A stretch of DNA of 64,000 nt from Neurospora crassa OR74A (GCF_000182925.2 NC_026501.1:4319917-4383916); one strand, 5' to 3'. Positions 12,701 to 26,706 are shown, counted from the stretch's first letter. Notes: generated from the letters alone by a model not told the origin. Translations and numbers: made by a program.

Positions 12701-13870
12701 AGGCTATACCCGGCTATAGTAAAGAAAATATAGTATATTAATTTACTAAGGTACTTTATAGTTTTAAACGTTCCTTATTTTATTAGTTTAATACCTTCGT
12801 CCTAGTATTTAAAGAAATTAAATTTATACTAGTCTCTATAGACTCCTACTTACTTACTAATAAAGCGCTAAGCGTACTATTGGTTCTATATATTAACGAC
12901 CTCCTTATTACTATACCGACCGTAACTATTATTAATTAAATTAAAGATTAGCTAACTAACTACTTTAAATTTAAAGAATTGGGATAAATCCGTACCTTTC
13001 TAGGCTATAATATTGTAAAGGATCGCTAAATTCGTATAATCTTTATATCCTAATAATAATATACTAAATTAATTATTACTAAATTCAACGACAGTAAAAC
13101 TAAGCTCTACAATATTAAAATACTATAGCTACCGGATTATAAAATCTATAGGGGTAATAACGTATACCTAGAAGAAGTTAAATTTTACCCTAAAAAGATT
13201 AGTTTATTAAATTGGGTATTAATAAATACCCAACTAAATATCGCCTTTATTATTAATAAATTCTTAGAGGGCATTAAAAAGCTTACTAACTATTATTTTA
13301 TAGTTATAAAGTATTTATAGCAATATTTATTTAAGTACTCCAATTTGGGCATTAAACTAAGCGGCATACTCTCGCTATTAATAGCCCCGTCCTTCTACGC
13401 GTATGTAGACGCCTCCTTTGCCGACGATATTCCTTCAAAGAAGAGTATAGTTAGCTACATCGTATTTTTTATTTATAACCCCATCCTTTAAAAATCTAAA
13501 TAGTAGAATTTTATTACAACTAGTACAATAGAAATAAAATTTACTAATTTAATTCCAACGGCCAAAGCTTTCGATTAGATTAGTAGGATACTTAATAATT
13601 TAAATATGAATCTAGGTCTCTATAAGATTAATAAAATTCTTTATACGGATAGTAGTAATACTAAAGATTAAATTCTTAACCCCAACGTCCCAATTAAGAA
13701 TCAATATATCAATATATAGTATAAATAGTTAATTTAAAAAATAGATAGGAAGGTATTTATAATTAAGTACTTACCAGGTGACGAGATGCCGGTTGACGGT
13801 TTGATAAAGCCGTTGAAGCTAAATAAGTACGCTAAATTTATTAAATTGATGGGTATAGTCTAGAGGAAGG
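9720..13870 (+). mobile_element. RIP-degraded Ty1/Copia retrotransposon
   Basis: Domain order is integrase, then RT, then RNase H, which defines Copia rather than Gypsy. Integrase traces lie near 10420-11100 (ITGFYWVRFIVNKGDAFV; ERASAIIIQRARALIIDFN). RT traces lie near 12750-13060 (LYGFKRS; LYINDLLITIPTV, where the catalytic YVDD box reads YIND). RNase H traces lie near 13390-13850 (YAYVDASFADDIPSKKS; AKAFDWISRILN; KYLPGDEMPVDGLIKPLK). The frame stays the same for long stretches, but stops abound. Unlike most of the window this element keeps many CA dinucleotides and has almost no TG. No LTR pair was found; the 3' part runs out near 13,870-14,060. Confidence 0.8.
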
Positions 13871-14480
13871 TTCCCTAGGCTTAAAATATTATTAATACTA
13901 TAAAAGATATTACAATATAAATAGTATATAGAGGTTTAAATACTCTTTAGTAGTCTTCTAGTCTATAGGGGTATGTTAGTAGGTCTCTGGTATTCACTAA
14001 GTATAGTATTCACTGGGCCTAGACCCTACTCTATACCCTGCCCAGACCGCACTATATCTAGCCTTCCAGACTTTGCCAGTTTCCCTCTTTCTCCTCCATA
14101 GCACTCAATCAATCGTATCCAACCGCTTGATCTCGATGGTCTCACAGTACACCTAATTCCCAATGGCAAACTGTAGGGCCGGCCTGAAGTCGACACGATG
14201 AGAGATCACTCCGATCAAGGTTATACATCCTTGACACGCTTCTCTTGTTGCAGCAAGAAACAAGACATCACATCCAGTAGTAAGGCGGCCAAGCTTTGAC
14301 TTGTCATGACAAGAAACTGATTCAATTCAACCGCTTGAACGAAGTTGACTACTGAGGGCACTCAGGCAGACCTCATCTCGGCCCGCGGCCTCTCTCTCTC
14401 AAGCCTGGCCGAGCTCTTTGGAATCATTTCGCACATCTCACCTCTGCCGAGCTCGTCGGGCCCATGGCGCGGTAAGATCT

Positions 14481-14764
14481 CTAGCAGCAAGCGCACTCCT
14501 CTGAACAGCAGCAGCAGCTGCACTCCTCGACGAAGCCGCCGCGCAATGTTCCTTCGGTCGTCGCCATCTCGGGCTGTGGCTCAGTTGTCTGAGTTACGTT
14601 CAAAGTCTTTGGTTAGTCTTATGATCCAACGCTTTCCAGTGTGTGGATGCTCAGATTGGCGGAGGATGTTGACCTACGGGCTGCTGAGAGATGATGGCGT
14701 CCTGTTGGGGCACCATCTCCATTGATTGTTGCGGCTGGGGAACGTTCTCGGTGGAAGAGGGCAT
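14481..14764 (-). CDS. Small cysteine-tailed protein, CYSTM-like, 59 aa (two exons)
   Basis: I do not recognise a named gene. Exon 1 is 14678-14764 (29 codons, from an ATG). A 104-bp intron (14574-14677) has a GTAGGT donor, ACTAACC branch-like site and CCACAG acceptor in phase 0. Exon 2 is 14481-14573. The 59-residue product has a Gln/Pro/Met-rich first half and ends TLRGGF, two Glu, then CSCCCCSEECACC: eight cysteines in the last 13 residues. A basic/glycine stretch followed by a C-terminal Cys cluster resembles fungal and plant CYSTM proteins, small proteins linked to stress tolerance and membrane association; this assignment is inference. It is the only gene-like structure in the 2.2-kb non-RIPped island between two heterochromatic blocks. 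Transcripts would settle the intron. Confidence 0.55.
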
Positions 14765-16264
14765 TTTGAATGTTTGTAGGTCTATCGCGGTGGGGCAGAA
14801 GACGGTAGTAGATCTAAAACTGGCGCTTGATCTCTCTTGACTCTGTGTTTTAATGGGCGTAGGTGTTTTTAGGCTGTTAAGTCGGTGTGAATGTATGAGA
14901 GACAGGAAACGGAAGAGAGCAAGTTGGAATGAGCCAGATGAGGAGTTATGGCAATTTATTCGGGCCCCGCAAATAGCGCTGACGCGTAAGAACGAATAAG
15001 GTGTCTGAACCAACTTGCATTCTGACCTGGAGTTTCGAATGGCATTGGTCGCTGGCTACCTCCCTGCCCTGACTTGTCGGATGGTCGGCGGGTCGGCTGA
15101 CACGACATCGTATCGTCGGTGATGTGGGCAAGAGCAATCCAACCACAGGCAAATACTATTCCCGGACTCTTCCGTTGGGACAAAAGCGCTATCGGCTTAT
15201 GCGCTACCTTCCCGATTCCTATAGTCAAGAGATATTCGGATCTCTTCCTTTTATGTATGTAGTCCGAACTCCGAAGCGTTTGCCCAAAATCGGCTACGCT
15301 ATGACCTCAATGTCACGAATTACCTGTCTAGAAGTTTGCTATGACCAGGGGCAAGTGTAGTCGTACGTACCGTTTTCTGCCAACATAACTGTTCGCTTAA
15401 GTATTCGTACACCTTGAGAGTGGATCGGCTTTGCTGCCTGCTTCAATTGGAAACGTTACCTGAAACATTCACATTATCTACATCACAAGTTTTGTCTGCG
15501 ACATTCAACGGTCAAACATATGCACAATTGAAACAATAGAGGATGGTTCGTCGGCGACAGGAATCTGTCACACACGTTACTATGTCATGACTTACAAGCA
15601 TTCTGACGAGTTTTATGGGCGGGATGATCCAGCACTGAATCTCTTGAGCTCACAACGTCCCAAGCAGGTGGCTCAACTTCCGGCGACCTAAAATAAAATA
15701 TAGTGTTGTCACCGAGTGAAGTCGCGTTGAAGATGGGAATGGCGACTACTACTTCAACCTAAGCATTTGTAGGATCTCAATGTCCAAGATTAATCTGCAT
15801 CCAGTGAGGTACGAGCTACTCCAACTTATTTACTTCATTGATTCAGGCGGAAACGTAGGTCTCTGGGAATAGAGAAGCTACCTAGCTAATTTTCAGGTGG
15901 AACAAAATGCAAAGTGTGTTTGTGGAAACAGGTATGTAGCGGGAGCCAAGTGGCTGGCCGTGAGCTATAGTGCTAACGAGCTTGGGGGTTGCTTTGTGAA
16001 GGCTGCTATACGAGCTGCTAAAGTGGAAGTCGAGTGCGTGCGGGGTTTTGTATTCGTCCCGCCCGCGAAAGGCACTGACACCGAACTCGGTTTTCGGTTT
16101 TTTTTTTTTTCTTCTTCTTTCAATCATCACAGCTCGAATGGGTACATAGAATTAGTCTCAGTTCTCAATGACCCACACACCTCCAAAACCACCCCACCCC
16201 ACCCGTTTTTGCGGTAGTAGGTCTGAGCGGGTTTTGCGTTTTTTGGCCGTCGGCTACAAAGTAA
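14765..16264. other. Non-coding flank of the small gene inside the normal-GC island
   Basis: About 1.5 kb of ordinary base composition upstream of the small gene. Short ORFs here (15124-15360 +, 15897-16217 +, 15882-16130 -) overlap each other, have no start context, domains or plausible splice partners, and are not called. A T-run lies at 16100-16110. The change to RIPped DNA at about 16,260 is abrupt. Confidence 0.6.
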
Positions 16265-19200
16265 CAAACACTTTTAGTAGGATTTTACTATAGTCAAAGT
16301 AATTTATCTACTACAGTTAGAGTAAATTAACCCCTACTATTACAATTAATTATTCGCCGAATAGACGATTCTAATACGAGATTCCGATTAGAGTAAAGTA
16401 TAGTAGGGTATAATATCTAATTTAATTAATTTATTAGATTCAATAGAATATTCGTTTTACGAAACGCCGCTTCTACCTTTATATAATAACTACTCTATAT
16501 TCGTACTTAGTTCGCCCGACCTTACGTCCGAATTAAGCCTACTTCCAACTACGCCCGTTCCTAGCTATTCTATACTTATTTTAAATTATAATACCTCGAA
16601 CCCGACTCCTACCCCTATTCTATATATTTTATTAACTATTCCTAAAGTACTAATATAACTGTATAACTCTAATAAGTTGCTAATTTATAATATTAAATAG
16701 TATTGGTATAGCTTTTATTTTAAGAGGGGAAATTTTAGGTAATTTATTTGTAGCTAGGTTAAAGTAACTTAAAGCGATAATCGGTTATTTAGAACCTATA
16801 TAAAGGAATTTATTATATTTTTGCGTAATAAAGATATACGCGAGGCCCTCTTTCGTTAAGGCGTTATTATATAATTTAAGGATAAAAGTAGCTTATTCGA
16901 TATAGAGGCTCTTAATTAAATATTTAAGGAGGAATTAACGTTTCTATTATAATACCGACTTAAAAATACCAAAAATAATAAAAAACCTAGCCTCCAATAG
17001 TCCGAACCTATTAAACCTAATAACCCTCAAGACGAAAATTCTGAACTTTATTATTTTAACCCTAAAATCGCTAAAATTAAAGAGCCTATCGACTTCAATT
17101 TATTCTCGTTATTTACGAAACTTAACGCTTCCTCTATAGTTGGGGGGGGTAATACGCCCTATAATATTAAAGATTTGTATAGTACCCGGTAGATTTTAAA
17201 TATTATACGGTAGGGTATAATATAATTTTAATAGTGTACCCTTCGATTATATTTATTCTTTAAAGTATTAATATCCTATTAGTGTACTTAATAACCGAAG
17301 TATAAATACCGCGTTCGTTATATCGAATTTACGTTACTTTATATTTATATAATATTTATAATTTTTATAAGTATTTGTACTCCTTGTAAGTTGGATTTCT
17401 TTCCTTAGGTTATAGGTTTTTATATATGTACTAACGGTATAGCGAGGCGTATTTAGGATATATTAGTTAAATTGGGTATATATATTTTGTATAGTAGAAT
17501 AAGTATTACTATTAAAACGTTTATAACTATTATAATAGTTAATTCGGTTTATAGATATTCTATAATTAAATTAACGATTTTAATAAAATTTTAAATATAT
17601 TGTATCCGATTTTAGTCTTATTATTATTTACGATAATTATAATTATTTTAATACTATCTAAAGCCTCAGTATTAATTAAAAGGATACTATACGTAACCTT
17701 ACAATTTATTTATTAATAAGTAGTCCCAATATTTCTAAACTATTCCGATTATCCTAATTCCGATTTACTATTCTATTTTAGAAGTCCTAAATTATTCCTT
17801 CCTTCGCCCTGACGCTGCGTATATTCCGTTCTACTATCGATTCGTTTATTATAGAGAGATTGTAATCTTTATTCCTAATTATTAGTAATTAAGATAGTCT
17901 TCTAATATATACCTTCCTTAAGGTTAAATATTATTAAATATCCTAAAGCTTTATTCTCTAGACCCTTGCTATTAATAAGAACGAGGGTAAATTAATTAAT
18001 ATTTATTATTTCTATAATAAATTGTTCTTCGGTTTATTAAGAATGAGTTAGGAATAGTTCGGTAATAGGCTTTTTCTCGTTTATAGCGATTAGAAGATAA
18101 TATTATATATCCGTAAGATTATTTTTGTTTAGTTAAAGGCGTAGGCCGTATACGATTAGAAAGAGTAGATAGTGTCCGTCCTAGTATTTTTCTATATTAA
18201 ATTTAATTTTATTAATTTAATTTTTTAGTATTTCTAGTACTTTATTAAATAGAATGTTTATAGCTTTAGTAAAGTTAAGAATATTAAGCCGCAAAAAACT
18301 AAGTTCTACTACGTATTATAGTTTCTTTACGATATATTTTATTTTAGGATTTTCGCCTTCTTAATATAGAACTTTATTAACGGGGGGTTCTTAAATTCTA
18401 ATCTCCTAAGTAGGAAAGCTATAGAAATAGTAATTATAAATGCTTTTCGGGCTAATAGCCCCTTTTATTTTTCTACGCAGTTTGATTCTATATATGACGA
18501 AATATTTACTTTAGTAGGATATACTAGAAAATACCCGGATAGTCCTAGTAATAATATAAATATATAATTTTGTAATATTTGTTAATACTTATATATTGTA
18601 TAGGTACTAATTATCCTTACCTATGTAATTAAATTTAGTAATTATAGTATTTTTTAAGAAATTATTAACTTTCTATTCTTCTTCTTTTATAGTAGAAAAA
18701 GTATAAATTATAGGTTCGAAATACTATACTTCTTATAGTTATTGCGTATAGATGTAATAAATCCCAAGTTGTCCGAGGCTATTTTAAGGTTTGGACTAGT
18801 GCGGTATATTATAATTGGTAGTGAATAGAAGGAGATCGATTTAACGTTGGAGTATATTAATTATTTTTTTACCTTTAATATTAAATATAATAAGAATTTT
18901 ATATATAATATTAAATCTACCTTTATAGAGATATTTACTATTAGCCCCCTTACTATAGTTATTTATAAAGTAGTTAAATTAGAATTCGGGCGGCTTAATA
19001 GAGGTAAGTATACTAACCCGTCCTTGGACGATAATATTATTAATTATATATATAAGATTTATATAAATAGGTTTGTAATATAGTATTATAAACCGTCGGA
19101 TTCCGCTAACTTTAATATGTCCGATTTACGATAGGAAGGCCTATATACCCTATTTGTAGGTGCGTTTAAACGGTTTAATAGTAAGGAGGTGCGACTGGAT

Positions 19201-20550
19201 TATAAAAAGGATTATAAATATTTCGGCCTCTCTAAATTCGAGGACGATAACTTTATTGTAATTATAAATATTATTAGTAATGCTATAAATTCTAGGGAGG
19301 AAAGTAATGCCGATTTCGTTGTATAAGGGAGGTATATAGTATTCGGGTATAGAATAGCTTAATTAACAATCGCCTTAGGATATATTTAGACTAATTTATT
19401 CGTATAGCTTAGGGTACTAGTGTATTTAGTAGGTCCTCCCGTCGCTACCTATATAAATATAGCCTATCCCTTGTAAGTCCCGTATCTTATTTACTTAATT
19501 TGCTATAGTTTATTCTAATTAGTATTATTTAACTATTTAATTGTTCGCTTTATAATTCTAAATATTATATTAAACGTATAATATACTAATAGTAGTATTT
19601 ATTCTAATTAAAATCAATTTTTTAGTTGGTAATTAGTAATAAAGACCCATTCGATTTTAGATTGCTAGCACTATTTTAATCTTTTTAGCGCTATTTATTA
19701 TAAGACTACTTATTAGTTGGCTATAAATAGTAAGTAGATTAGGATTTACCCGGAATAGTCTTCCGGTCCGTTAAGTGCTTTATTATTTAAATAGTAATTA
19801 GAGATAGGAACCTACCTTAATTTAACTTAGCGTTCTAATTCGGTTAGTACGGTCTATTATTTAGATTACCCCCTTCTTTTATTCTTTCCTTCTTCAATTA
19901 AACCTCTTCCTCCTTCTTCTATTTAATTTCTTTTTTTAAACCCCGGCCGTTTAAACGATTATAATTTAAATAAACCCCCTTTGTAGTGAAACCCTAACCG
20001 TTTAATAGATTATAATTAGAGTAAATTGCCGGTATAATAAAATATTATACCTCCGAAGGTTAAAAGGAGCGAGGCTAAAGGTAAGGCTAAGTTTGAGGTA
20101 GAGAATTATAATATTACTGACTAGCTGTTTATAATAAACCCGGTAAAGCCTTAGTAGTTATAAGGGCTATAGTATTCCGATTTCTCTTAGTATTGGGATG
20201 TAAGTAAGTATTTAGCTGCTTCCGGGATTAATAGTAATATAATATTAATTTAGGCGGGGTATTTGGAATATACCGGGTATTACAACTTAAATTATATATA
20301 TAATAAATTCGAGGCTATTGTAATATAATTAAATGAGGAATTAGTATTTGTATAAAGAATTCTACGAGAGATTTCGCCTTCGGACCCCCTCTATAAAAAG
20401 GTAGTAAAGTATTAAATACTTAATTAAATATTAATATATTAGCTCCTTATTACTTTGGAGTTATAAGGGAAGGATGTAATTATATTTTTTAGCTATAGGA
20501 TAGTAGGTTAAATATATTAGTATTTAGATTATAATTATAAGTTTCTCGGT

Positions 20551-20790
20551 TATTATACTTTATTTTAATTAGAGCGAGTTAATTTATTTTAATTAGAGTA
20601 AAATATAGGCTACTAATTCCCTTAACCTATTACTATCCCCTATACTTTATTTTAATTAGAGTAAATTAATTTACTTTAATTAAAGTAAAGTATAGGCTAC
20701 CAATTCCCTTAATTTATTACTAGTCCTATATTATTATTTTTATTAAAGTAAAATATAGGTTGCTTACTCCCTATCCTATAGCTAATTATT
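20551..20790. repeat. Tandem repeat with nested palindromes
   Basis: About three imperfect copies of a unit of about 80 bp. Each holds TTTATTTTAATTAGAGTAAA-like palindromes followed by TATAGGCTAC, AATTCCCTTAA and a TATTACTA tail. The clearest palindrome is TTTACTTTAATTAAAGTAAA at 20670-20689, which is perfect over 20 bp. Confidence 0.65.
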
Positions 20791-23700
20791 TATTATATTT
20801 ATTCGTATAAATCCTTATTAACGAATTATAGTAGTTGATTAGTTTAATCCTTTAATTAACTTAAAGAAATCCTACGGAGAGCGTTAGAAGAGCGTTATAT
20901 TCTTACTATATTAACCCCTCTTTTAATAGGCCCTAGTAAATTTTAATGATACTTAATTTAATTATATCCTTAAAATTATTAAATTAGTGGAATGGGACTA
21001 ACTCCCTACTTATACTATTGCTATAAGGAGGAGCGACCTCTCTACCTTGGGATTTAGCGATTAATTAATTATAATATTAAAAGAAATTCTTATTGTAATT
21101 TTATATTTTATGCTATAATAATATTCGACTAAAGTATAATATTAGGGATTTGTCCGATATATTAAGGCTCCTATTAGCGATTAGTATATGGTTGGCGGAT
21201 ATTATATTGATAATTAGTTTAGGATATTCTAAGCCTTTACTATTTTTAATAATTGTTAATTCGGAAATATTGCTTTCGGGGTAATAAAGTCTTATTATAA
21301 TACTAGGAACGAAGTGCTAGGCCCCCTCGTCTTCCCCACTTCCCTAAATATAATTCTCGCTCTAGAAATAATATATAATTAATTACTTTATAACTAGCTT
21401 AGTATTAAAATTATAGGTTTATAGGATATTATACTATAAACTTATATAATTAAATAATTAATATATTTTAATAATATTATTAATTTTAAGAAGTTCGGCT
21501 ATATTAGTAAAATAGCGTTTAGAATATATATACAATACGCTTTCGTAACATTGTAAATATTCTAATTTAATATTAATAACGTAACCCTATTTTGTATTAG
21601 GCTGGTAGATATGGATTTTAGGCCTAACCCTACGTTGTGCTTAAATAAATACTATCTAAACGTATATATTAAGAGGCTCTCCGTATAGTAGCGCACCCTA
21701 CGGCTTACTACTATATAAATTAATAACGAAGACTTTCCTTTTTTCTACTTTAAAAACGATACGACAAGCTAGTATATTATAGTAATATTTAGTATAATTG
21801 ATTATATAACGTAATTAACCTAGAATTTTAAGGCCTCCTAGGAGGAGATTCGGAACTTAGTTTAGTTTAAGATATAGGGTAATATATAGATTAAGAGCTT
21901 TATTTACTATAGCTACCCTCTTAATTATATTTATATAAATAACGATCTAATTATTTATAGTATATAAGCGCTTACGAGGCTTATAAATATTTCGAAAGTA
22001 ATAGAGGAAGATAATCCTCTTAAATTTAACTATAAACTATTTTAAGAGAAGTATAATTAGGCGAATTAGGCTATTACTAGTAAAAATAAGCGGAGTCTTC
22101 TTCCCTATTAGGTTGTAGGTGAGTTTACTTTATTCCGATTAAAGTCCCCTTACTATTATATTAATTAGAATAAAGCCCGGCTTATATTAATTATTAGTAA
22201 ACGCGTTTATAATCTATACTATATTATAATTACTATTTTATAGGGCGCTATTTATAAGTAAGGTCGGAATTAGTAAGATATTTATTTACGGTGTAGTGTT
22301 TTTAATGGAGTATTTGCGGTTAAAGAAGTTTGAGGAGAATAGAGAGTTTATTGAGGTGTTTCTAAGTATTATTATATTACCGCCCGCTTTCGTCTCTTAA
22401 ATGTTTACTGAACTCCAAAATACGTTTAGAGATTTAGATGTATAGTATTAGTATAGTGTACTTAAAAATATTAATTCGGACGACCTTAAATATACAAAGA
22501 CCCTTGTATAATAAACTTTCGACGATTTATTAGTAGAGTATATATATAATTATAATAAATTGTTAATTATATAGAAGGTTATTATCGCCGCCTATACTAT
22601 ATTAATAAGTAAGTAAATTAATTGGGAGTTTGTAGTTGAGCTCCCTAAAGGGACGCTACTACGTTATATAAATGAATTGATTATCCGTACGAATAGCTTT
22701 AATTAGAATAATCGAATTAAGAAAGTAGTTAATACTCCGTTTGGGGTAGACGACGATAATACTACGGATTATAAATTTAATAAAGAATATAACGGCAATA
22801 AGAATAAATTTAATGGTAATGAAAGTAAATTTAATAACGAAGGTAAAATTAATAATAAAAGATTTGTAAAGTAAATATATTTTATTTTAATATAAATCGA
22901 CTTTCTACTTTAATTAGAATAAAATAAATTAGTTACTAACCCCCTTTAGTTGTAAGATTTATAAAATATATAAAGTCCGCCTTATTATAATATACGAAAA
23001 GTACGTTAAATTCTAAACTATAATTATTAATAAGGTTTAGTTAGTTTGTAATATAAATATAACGGCCTTCTAGGCCATCCGACTCCTCCCTACAACTATG
23101 CAATTAATATATTTAGTTACTCCTATATTAAATTATTTAATAAATATATAGGCTTTTATAACCTTTGTATAGGAGGTAGGCCTTCGGAATCTATTTAAGT
23201 ACTTAATTAAATATAATACTATTTTCTAAGTGTTAAATAATAGTAGCTTCGTACTATTATTTAAATTAGGCTACCCTAATTATATTATTAAACTGGATAT
23301 ATTTATAGAAACGTACTAGTATTTCTAGGATATTTTCCGGTCCTAAGAATATTGGTAGTAGTACTTCTACTTTAAGGTATAAGCGAGTATTATAAATGCT
23401 AGTAAGGTTATATTACTTAATATTAATGAAATTATACGGGAGACTTAAGTATTAATTATTAATTAAAGTATAACGACCCTACTTATACTCCCGAATAGTA
23501 GTATATTATATCCTTCGGCGAAAATATTATTAATAAAGGTTTAATTGGTATATTTAGGCTATAAAATTTGTAAAAACGAAGTTGCAGCCTATATTAATAA
23601 TTTATTAAAGGATGTAACGGCTAATCTTTCTAATTACGAAATCAATAAATTAGCTATATTGAAGGTATTAGAGGAGGATAAAATATTAATATTAAATATA

Positions 23701-25457
23701 ATATTAGTCTATTTAATATAATTCTTAACCTAAAATATTTATAGATATTTAATATTTATAGTCGATATTATTATTTACAAATAGGGACCCGCTACGAATT
23801 AGGATATTTTGTAAGCCGTTACGAAATTTATTGCGAATTAAATGCGAAAAGACGTTTTTAAATTATTTAAGCGCGCTAATGATTTTGCCCTATATTTAGG
23901 TATATAAATTATCTAGGATCTTATACGCGCTAACTATAATAGCGGACTCTTGTATATATTTCTTAATTTAATATTAAATAGCTATATACTTCCTCCTACT
24001 GATCGATTCTATATACTTAATTAGGTTCTCGCCGAATCTCCGCTTTTTATTTAGACGGTTTAAAAGTACGTTAATACTTATATAAAGCGAAAACGGGTCC
24101 TTATTATAGCGAATTCCCTTTAAATACAAATATAAATTTTTTCTTTAGTAGTCGATAAGGGTTTATTCTTATTATAGTAAAGTAGTAACTATTCTAATTA
24201 AAATAAAGTGTATCGGTTCGCTAATATTAATTTAAGATTTTATATTCTATATTTAAGAAAGTCGGGCTTATAGTACGTATAGTGTATTCGAATTAGAGCT
24301 AGGCTGAGTGCGGCTAGATTATAATGTTTTAAAATAATTTTAATAAATATATAGATGTACTAGTCCTAAATTCTACTATATATACTACCGGTTTAAATTT
24401 ATACTATACCTACTATATTAGTATTAGGTTTAACTTCGTTTGGAATATAAATACTATATTATAGTATATAGGAAGATTGTATTATATTGGATAGGAATAT
24501 GTAGTAGAATAGTTCTTGCTAATAGTTTATAGTTCGGTATATAATTGGATTGAGGAGAGGCTATTGTATAAGGTAGGTTGTCCGTTCTATTTAATAGTTA
24601 TTTACTTTAATTAAAATAAAGTATATTAACCGAATAATTAGTAAATTTATGAATTAGTACCGAATTTAAACCTAAATAAAATAGGTATTCTAATGGAGGT
24701 TGGAAAGTATTTTCAAACCTTCGCTAAATATAAGGTTATAAAGTATTTAATATTATATAATTTTAATTGGTTTTTATAAGTAGCTAAAGTACTATAATGT
24801 ATTTTTAAATATATATTTAAAAGAGCGGTTTTAATTGGCTATTTCTACTCTAAATTACTCTTAATAATTATAAAGGCAATCGACGCTAGCGAACTAATAG
24901 ATTAGAGCTATCTTAATAATATCCTACTATTAGTAGGTTCCTACTTTGTTACTAATTTTAAGCGTAGCCCCTCGTTGTTCAACGAAATTTATAAAACGTT
25001 CGAGGATATAAATAAATTTATTATTATAAAATTTATAAAACGTTATACTTTATATTTATTAAAGGATTCGTATTAGGAATTTAAAGATTGTATTATTAAA
25101 GTTTAAACTTTAATTTTAGGTAATAAGTAGGCTTTTAAAATTAAATTAGAAGTAAAGGATATTATTATTATAGACTTAGAAGACTTAAAAGTTAGAATTA
25201 ACGTATAGTATATTAAAAGTTATATTACTCTAACTACTAGGAGGCGGATCCAATAGTTTAATAAAGACGGGGTCCTATTTAAGAACTAGGAGTTTATTAT
25301 ACTAAAAAATAATAAAACCAATGTAAACAAGGGTAATAATCCGACTAAATAGCAATAATTACAATTACGGTCGATATCGCCTTTAATAGTACAATATTAA
25401 TAAAAACGTACGTAGGCGGAAACTACTAACCTTCCTAGTAATTATACTAGTATTTAT

Positions 25458-26213
25458 AGGATTACTCTAATAGAAATTAATTTAAAGCACTCTAATAGGA
25501 ATAAACTTTATAAGGTTAACGATATTCTGCTCCCTTTGCCTATCCTACTTCTATTAAACATTAATCCTCTTAATAACCTTACTCTATTTATATCTACCCT
25601 ACTTATATTTACCCTACTTATACCCGCCTTACCCGCTTTAAGTATAAATAATAATAATAAGGAGGGTATTTACTTGGATGAGAGTAATCCGCCGCCTTTA
25701 CTACCTATTCTACCCGCCTTAAATACGAATAGTAATAAAGAGGAGGGCGTTTATTTAAATAAAAATAATCTGCTACCTTTACTATTTACCCTACCCGCCT
25801 TAAATGCAAATAGTAACGAAGAAGAGGAAATTTATAGGATTACTCTAATAGAAATCGACCCGAAATACTCTAATGGGAATAAACTTTATAAGGCTAACGA
25901 CGTTCCACCCCCTTCGCCCATCCTACTTCTATTAAATATTAATCTTCCTAATAACCCTACCCTACCTATACTTACCCTATTTATACCTACCCCACTTATA
26001 CCCGCCCTACCTGCCCTAAGTATAAATAGTAATAATAAAGAGGGTGTTTATTTAGATGAGAGTAATCCGCCGCCTTTACTACCCGCTCTACCCGCTTTAA
26101 ATATGAACGGTAATAAAAAGGAGGAAACTATTTTAGAGATACTTTATTTTACGAATAGTAATATAAGTATTTATAGTCTATTCTCTAATTTGGTTATTAT
26201 TAATGAGTTTAGG
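25458..26213 (+). repeat. Higher-order coding-like repeat: 378-bp unit twice, with 81-bp subunits
   Basis: The segment starting AGGATTACTCTAATAGAAAT at 25458 recurs at 25836, and AGAGTAATCC at 25681 recurs at 26059, both 378 bp apart. Within the first unit, CCCGC(C/T)TTAA recurs at 25632, 25713 and 25794, an 81-bp period. Both periods are multiples of three (126 and 27 codons). An ORF of 228 codons (25536-26222) stays open through it, rich in Leu, Pro and Asn with a repeated pattern PALN, N, EEG, YL. It is probably a decayed protein-coding repeat whose codons rarely give stops under RIP. I do not claim a working gene. Confidence 0.6.
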
Positions 26214-26490
26214 TCGATATAAAAAAAATGAAGGTTATATATAAGAAATTAATTGGTATAGCTTCGAAGATTAAATTTACGTATAGTAAATATTTAAAAC
26301 TCTATTGGATGTATAAGTATAATTTCGAATGTATTTAATAAATATCTATTTATTCGAATTAAGTCTTTTAACTTAATTAAGTACTAGTAGGAAAGGCAGG
26401 TTGTGCGAAATTTAGTAATAGTTTTAACCCCTTCCGTCCGTAGTACTTTAGGAATTTATTTAGAATAGTTAGTTTAGAAGATAGTAAAAC

Positions 26491-26706
26491 GTTAGTAGTT
26501 GTGGAGGGAGTCGATTTTATTATATTAGGATTAGTTCTATATAAATTTATAGTATAAAAATCGCTAATAACTATAGAGGGAGTCGATTTTATTATAGTAG
26601 GAATAGTTCTATATAAATTTATAATATAAAAGCTACTAATAATTATAGAAGGAATTGATATTGTTATAGTATAATTAGTTCTATATAAATCTATAGCGTA
26701 AGAAAG
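26491..26706. repeat. 72-bp tandem repeat, three copies
   Basis: Units contain (G/A)(T/A)(A/G)GAGGGAGTCGAT and TAGTTCTATATAAATTTATA. The anchor falls at 26501, 26573 and 26645, exactly 72 bp apart. Copies differ mostly by C/T and G/A changes, as RIP leaves. The period equals 24 codons. Confidence 0.75.

Noticed and set aside
18847-19083. 78-codon ORF in the right RIP block
   Set aside because: AT-rich chance survivor with Ile/Asn/Tyr/Lys bias; no homology by eye.
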